Shown here in pieces: positions 13,727 through 17,481 of a DNA stretch of 17,481 nucleotides. The stretch lies in assembly GCA_937990735.1 (NCBI GenBank), contig CALKQT010000019.1, positions 1-17,481 of the forward strand, given 5' to 3'. Within the stretch, counting starts at the first letter, position 1. Every line of letters starts with the position of its first letter. The position numbers and the translations under genes are program-made. The notes beneath the pieces were generated by a model that was not told the origin of the DNA, did no database searches, and was given only the letters and a program-made list of their open reading frames with translations. Source of the stretch: an uncultured Campylobacter sp. Its GTDB lineage: Bacteria; Campylobacterota; Campylobacteria; Campylobacterales; Campylobacteraceae.

Positions 13727-14617
13727 ATGAAAATCGCGGTTATCGGCGCGGGCAAATGGGGTAGCGCGCTTTTTGACGCGCTTAGCGCAAAAAACGAATG
13801 CGTCATCACTTCGCGCACGCCAAGGCAAATTCCGCATTTTGTAAGCGTGAGCGAGGCTCTGGAGTGCGAAGCGCTCGTTTTCGCGCTCGCGGCACAGCAA
13901 ACCGCGCAGTGGCTGGATCAAAATTTCACCTACAAAAATCAAAAAATTCTAGTCGCTTCCAAGGGCATCGACGCAGCAAGCGGTAGGTTTTTAAACGAAA
14001 TTTTTGAATCTCACGTCGCGCGCGGCAATCTCGCTTATCTATCAGGTCCGTCGTTTGCCACCGAAGTCATGCAGAAGCTGCCTTGCGCGCTCGTCGTAAG
14101 CTCGTGTAACGAAAATCTAGCCGAGCTTTTCGCAAGCACTTTCCCTGCCTACATCAAGACCTACACGAGTGGCGATATCATCGGCGCAGAGGTGTGTGGC
14201 GCTTATAAAAATGTCATCGCCATCGCTAGCGGCATTTGCGATGGGCTCGAGCTCGGCAATAACGCTAGAGCGAGCTTGATCGCGCGCGGCATCGTAGAGA
14301 TCGCGCGCTTCGGCAAGTTTTTCGGCGCGCGAGACGAGACTTTTTTGGGCTTAAGTGGCGTGGGCGATCTGTTTTTAACCGCCTCGAGTGCGCTATCGCG
14401 AAACTACCGCGTGGGATTAGGGCTTGCGCGCGGCAAAGGGCTCGAAGAAATTCTGCGCGAGTTGGGCGAGGTCGCCGAGGGCGTGGCTACAACCGAAGCG
14501 GTCGTAAATATCGCGACAAAGCACAAGATCTACGCTCCGATCGCTACCGAGGTCGCGCAAATTCTGCGTGGCAAGGACGTAAGGGCGAGTCTAAAGGACC
14601 TGCTACGCAAAAAATAG
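13727..14617 (+). CDS. gpsA: NAD(P)-dependent glycerol-3-phosphate dehydrogenase
   Basis: A 296-residue cytoplasmic enzyme that reduces dihydroxyacetone phosphate to sn-glycerol 3-phosphate, the backbone of membrane phospholipids. The Rossmann motif IGAGKWG (6-12) starts the NAD(P) domain. SKG (78-80), SGPSFATEV (106-114) and CGAYKN (157-162, Lys 161 as the expected catalytic lysine) follow. LGNNARASLIARG and LGLSGVGDLFLTASS complete the typical C-terminal domain. The frame is open 15 codons further up, but AAGGA (13717-13721) sits five bases before the ATG at 13727, and GAGKWG then falls at its usual distance from the N-terminus. In C. jejuni gpsA also neighbours gatB, so this order is probably ancestral. 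Confidence 0.96.
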   Translation: MKIAVIGAGKWGSALFDALSAKNECVITSRTPRQIPHFVSVSEALECEALVFALAAQQTAQWLDQNFTYKNQKILVASKGIDAASGRFLNEIFESHVARGNLAYLSGPSFATEVMQKLPCALVVSSCNENLAELFASTFPAYIKTYTSGDIIGAEVCGAYKNVIAIASGICDGLELGNNARASLIARGIVEIARFGKFFGARDETFLGLSGVGDLFLTASSALSRNYRVGLGLARGKGLEEILRELGEVAEGVATTEAVVNIATKHKIYAPIATEVAQILRGKDVRASLKDLLRKK

Positions 14618-14974
14618 CCGTGCGACGGAATTTACTCGCTAAATTTTAGCGGTAAATTCGGCCTGCATAGTTTTGATTTATCCGCTATGTTTGTGAAATT
14701 TAGTTGCTGGTTTGCGGATTTTGGTCGGTGTCCGTTTGGATCTACTTACGCGGCTTTGACTTAAAATTTAGCTTTAAGCTTGAGTGCGAAATTTTAAAGC
14801 GAGGTCGTAAAATTTTAAAAAGAGGCTAAAATTTTAAAACATTTAAGATGGATCGTAGGTAGTTTAGAAGCGCTACTGCTTCGTTCTGCTTGCGGTCGCA
14901 GGTGGTTGACGGCTGAGGGTTGAGTGGATTGCTCTTCCGTGACTGCGGCGAGTTAAAATTTTACAGAATGTTGG
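14618..14974. other. Intergenic spacer after gpsA, no gene seen
   Basis: No supported gene or RNA. Several AAAATTTTAAA words occur at 14760-14840, and no clear gpsA terminator is visible. Confidence 0.5.
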
Positions 14975-14995
14975 TGTATTATAAATTTTAATACA
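14975..14995. promoter_or_regulatory. Inverted repeat upstream of the permease gene
   Basis: TGTATTA (14975-14981) and TAATACA (14989-14995) are perfect seven-base arms around a seven-base A+T centre. This could be an operator or lie over a promoter (TTATAAAT within it). It is about 150 bases upstream of the permease start. Confidence 0.4.
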
Positions 14996-15019
14996 GGAGC
15001 CAAGGCGAAGGATCGCGAG

Positions 15020-15043
15020 ATGGATTTAAGGGTTGCGACGTAA
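15020..15043 (+). CDS. Possible seven-codon leader peptide upstream of the permease
   Basis: ATG at 15020 follows AAGGA (15008-15012) at good spacing and reads MDLRVAT before TAA. It lies in the leader of the permease gene. A regulatory leader peptide is possible, but such short frames arise by chance. Confidence 0.2.
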   Translation: MDLRVAT

Positions 15044-15144
15044 AAATTTGGCGAAGATAAGGCATATAGCCTATCAAGCTAAATTTTTGCTAGCTCCGTT
15101 AAAGACGCTCGCGAGGCAAGCCGCAAAGATAAAAGAGGGAGAAT

Positions 15145-16386
15145 ATGGAAAAATACGAAGGCTACAATCTCAGGCTACGCGACGCTCTCGTCGGCGTGCA
15201 GTTTCTATTCGTCGCGTTCGGCGCGCTCGTGCTGGTGCCGATATTAACGGGGCTTGATACGTCCGTGGCGCTGTTTACGGCGGGTATCGGTACGCTGCTG
15301 TTTCAGCTCATCACGCGCAAACACGTCCCGCCGATCTTTCTCGCGTCTAGTTTCGCGTTCATCGCACCGCTAAGCTTTGGCGTGAAGGAGTGGGGCATCG
15401 CCGCGACGATGAGCGGAGTGATCGCGGCGGGGCTTTTTTACGTGGTTCTGAGCCTGCTTATTAGGCTCAAAGGCGAGGGCTTTTTGCATAAAATTTTACC
15501 GCCCGTAGTCGTCGGTCCCGTCATCATGACGATCGGCCTCATCCTCTCGCCCGCAGCCGTAAATATGGTCATGGGCAAGGGCAAGGAGGCGCTCTATACG
15601 CAAGGCCAGTCGCTTACGATCGCGCTCATCTCGCTCTCGGCAGTTATCGTCGTGATGATGTTTGGACGCGGCATGCTGCGCCTCGTGCCGATACTTTGCG
15701 GTATCGCGGCTGGGTACTGCGCGTCGCTGTTTGTCGGCATCGTGGATTTTACGCCGATTCTAAACGCGCCGTGGTTTGTGCTGCCGCATTTCACCGCGCC
15801 GATTTTTAAGCTCGAAGCCGTGATCTACATGGTGCCTATCGCCATCGCGCCCGCGATCGAGCACATCGGCGATATGCTTGCGATCAGCAACGTCACGAAG
15901 GAAAATTTCCTAAAAAATCCCGGGCTTAAAAGCACGCTGCTTGGCGACGGACTCGCGACGTCGCTAGCAGGCTGCTTCGGCGGCCCGCCGAACACCACCT
16001 ACTCCGAGGTCACGGGCGCAGTCAGCATCACGAAGGCCTACAATCCCGCCATCATGACCTTTGCCGCGCTTACGGCGATACTGCTAGCCTTCGTGGGCAA
16101 GCTCGGCGCCGCGCTCTCCACGATCCCCGCTCCCGTCATCGGCGGCATTATGCTGCTGCTTTTCGGTATCATCGCCAGCGTGGGCATGGAAACGCTCATA
16201 AAAAACAGCGTGGATCTGGCCGAGCCGCGCAATATGATCATCGTCGCGCTCATCTTCGTCTGCGCGATCGGCGGCATGGTGCTGGATTTCGGCGCGATGA
16301 GCTTTAGCGGCGTGGGACTTGGCGCGCTCATCGGTATCACGCTAAATTTGGTGCTGCCAAAAACCAAGCATTTTGACGGCTACTAA
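15145..16386 (+). CDS. uraA: NCS2-family uracil/xanthine permease
   Basis: A 413-residue inner-membrane nucleobase transporter with about 14 hydrophobic segments, as in the UraA fold (seven plus seven inverted repeat). The N-terminal LRDALVGVQFLFVAFGALVLVPILTGL is typical of NCS2. AIEHIGDMLAISNV (237-250) and NTTYSEVTGAVSITK (283-297) carry Glu 239 and Glu 288, which align with the substrate- and proton-linked glutamates of E. coli UraA (Glu 241, Glu 290). His 240 is next to the first, where UraA also has AEH. Uracil uptake with protons is the likeliest role, but purine specificity within NCS2 cannot be excluded. The ATG at 15145 is preceded by GAGGGAGA. No pyrimidine-salvage gene (upp) lies beside it in the window. 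Confidence 0.9.
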   Translation: MEKYEGYNLRLRDALVGVQFLFVAFGALVLVPILTGLDTSVALFTAGIGTLLFQLITRKHVPPIFLASSFAFIAPLSFGVKEWGIAATMSGVIAAGLFYVVLSLLIRLKGEGFLHKILPPVVVGPVIMTIGLILSPAAVNMVMGKGKEALYTQGQSLTIALISLSAVIVVMMFGRGMLRLVPILCGIAAGYCASLFVGIVDFTPILNAPWFVLPHFTAPIFKLEAVIYMVPIAIAPAIEHIGDMLAISNVTKENFLKNPGLKSTLLGDGLATSLAGCFGGPPNTTYSEVTGAVSITKAYNPAIMTFAALTAILLAFVGKLGAALSTIPAPVIGGIMLLLFGIIASVGMETLIKNSVDLAEPRNMIIVALIFVCAIGGMVLDFGAMSFSGVGLGALIGITLNLVLPKTKHFDGY

Positions 16387-16449
16387 GTAAAATTTGCGCG
16401 GAGCTTGCATCGTTTCGCGCGGTTACGGGTAAATTTGAGCTTAGGTTTT

Positions 16450-16520
16450 GGCGTCAAATTTGCCCGCAGCTTTCGCCGCCAAATTTCCCCGCAGCTTTCG
16501 CCGTCAAATTTACCGCAGCC
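16450..16520. repeat. 25-bp direct repeat, about 2.8 copies
   Basis: Three consecutive units of pattern GCCGTCAAATTT-N-CCCGCAGCTTTC: 16450-16474, 16475-16499 and a shortened copy at 16500-16520. Copies differ at few positions. They lie between the permease and the DKNYY-type gene, and no protein is encoded there. Confidence 0.85.
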
Positions 16521-16582
16521 TAAATTTTAAAATTTCCCCCGCAAACGCTTTTAAATTTCTAACGTTTTAAACTAGCAAGATA

Positions 16583-16588
16583 TATAAT
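16583..16588 (+). promoter_or_regulatory. -10 box directly before the last gene
   Basis: TATAAT only six bases before the ATG at 16595. A start of transcription at the usual distance would fall on or next to the A of the ATG, giving a leaderless message. No Shine-Dalgarno is visible upstream of the ATG. Confidence 0.45.
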
Positions 16589-16594
16589 TGCCTT

Positions 16595-17481
16595 ATGAAA
16601 AAGGCGAATAATTTAAGCAAATTTGATAAAAAGGCGCTAAGGCTGCTTTTTGCGGTACTTTTCGCGCCGCTCTTCGTCTCGCTCGTTTTTATCTATGAGC
16701 TATCGGTGTATGACCGCTCGCGCGAGCTACCGGCGGACGCGCAAAGGATCGGCCGCAGCGATTACTACAACATCGGCGGCAAAATTTACCTACGCTCTTG
16801 GAATCTCGCTCCCTACGAGCTAGAGGGCGGCGCGGACGCGGCGAGCTTTCGCGCGCTTGATACCGGCAGATACTCCTACACAAACGTCGGTATGGACGCT
16901 AGCCGCGTATTTTGCGGCGCTCGCGAGATGGCGGGGCTGGATCCCGCCCGCACGCAAAAGATCGGCGCGCGATACTACAGCGACGGGCGCGTGAGCTACT
17001 TCTGCTCGGACGTCACGCAGCGCACGGGCGGCGCGATAAGCTACATTTATAAAGTGTTTTTACATGCGTTCGGGCTCTCCAAATGGCCGCAGGAGTACAA
17101 CTATCCATACGCTAGACTTGATACTAGCGCGCCTATCTCGCCGCTGACCGAGAGCCCTTACGTCGCCACGGACGGCGAGCGGGTATTTTACGAGGGTAAA
17201 ATTTTAGCGGGTGCGGACGTAAAAAATCTAAAACAGATAAGGCTAAAAATCATACACGAAGACGGCTCCGATTCGCCCGCGCACTTTCGCCCGGTCGATC
17301 GGTGGCTAAGCGACGGACGCAGCGTCTACGCAGGCGGCGAGAAGCTAAATTTCACGCCTAGCGAGCGGATGTATCTCGTGGAGCCAAACGCCGGCATAGA
17401 GTTTCTTTATGATCCCGCTACGGGCGCGGTGCTGATGAACGGCGAGAGATTTGAGCCCGCAAACGAGCCCTATACGCCGCT
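16595..17481 (+). CDS. DKNYY-type membrane-anchored protein, 3' end cut by the window
   Basis: Open from ATG 16595 to the window edge (295 residues seen, no stop). A single hydrophobic helix at about 16-36 follows a Lys-rich N-terminus, so the bulk is probably periplasmic, anchored in the inner membrane. The exported part repeats a pattern of Asp/Gly, aromatic pairs and Ala-Asp: DYYNIGGKIYL (56-66), MDASRVFCGAREMAGLDPA (100-118), ARYYSDGRVSYF (125-136), ATDGERVFYEGKILAGADVKNL (191-212) and LSDGRSVYAGGEKL (238-251). This resembles DKNYY-family repeats (D..VYY.G..L.GAD), whose function is not established. The nearest in-frame stop upstream is at 16568, with no other ATG between, so the start is constrained. 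Ribosome-site evidence is lacking. Confidence 0.75.
   Translation, partial: MKKANNLSKFDKKALRLLFAVLFAPLFVSLVFIYELSVYDRSRELPADAQRIGRSDYYNIGGKIYLRSWNLAPYELEGGADAASFRALDTGRYSYTNVGMDASRVFCGAREMAGLDPARTQKIGARYYSDGRVSYFCSDVTQRTGGAISYIYKVFLHAFGLSKWPQEYNYPYARLDTSAPISPLTESPYVATDGERVFYEGKILAGADVKNLKQIRLKIIHEDGSDSPAHFRPVDRWLSDGRSVYAGGEKLNFTPSERMYLVEPNAGIEFLYDPATGAVLMNGERFEPANEPYTP

Noticed and set aside
15033..15257. A 74-residue Arg/Lys-rich frame overlapping the permease start
   Set aside because: It overlaps the permease in another frame; its basic composition reflects the reading frame and no ribosome site supports it.

Overview
The window reads as a chromosomal segment of a member of Campylobacterota, most likely a Campylobacter species of relatively high G+C content. 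The basis is the divergent tungstate-transport arrangement (tupA facing tupBC), an hrcA-grpE-dnaK heat-shock operon with ATGA gene overlaps, atpB standing apart from other ATP synthase genes and followed by a small membrane protein, gatB shortly before gpsA, and intergenic DNA saturated with AAATTT/AAAATTTTA words. The species is an inference; no rRNA or species marker is present. Gaps between genes are unusually long (several of 450-950 bases) and hold simple repeats and hairpins.

Layout. 1-1140: a strikingly A+T-rich ankyrin-repeat gene, probably acquired or a remnant. 1296-2621: a class V (cysteine-desulfurase-like) PLP enzyme. 3095-5013 (minus): tupC and tupB, joined by an ATGA overlap, facing tupA (5084-5902, plus). 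Their shared promoter region carries a perfect 19-base palindrome over the -10 box, a strong candidate operator. 6427-9718 (minus): dnaK, grpE and hrcA, driven by a near-consensus sigma-70 promoter with a HAIR-like (HspR) site over the -35 and a CIRCE (HrcA) element at the transcription start. 9862-9919: a 9-bp tandem repeat. 10306-11200: atpB and a small overlapping membrane-protein gene. 11314-12735: gatB. 13727-14617: gpsA. 15145-16386: a uracil/xanthine-type permease. 16595 to the window end: a truncated DKNYY-type membrane-anchored protein, possibly on a leaderless message.

How the genes fit together. TupA captures tungstate in the periplasm and TupBC moves it inside, where in this lineage it serves molybdo/tungsto-enzymes such as formate dehydrogenase (family knowledge). 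HrcA represses its own operon and GrpE/DnaK are chaperones. AtpB, GatB, GpsA and the permease are housekeeping genes for energy, translation, lipid precursors and nucleobase uptake.

I see no CRISPR array, insertion sequence, tRNA, rRNA or recognisable defence system. The least ordinary items are the Asn/Ser-rich pentapeptide-repeat extension of TupC, the tup operator palindrome, the double heat-shock operator, the 9-bp repeat, and the A+T-rich ankyrin gene. None is clearly an undescribed system.
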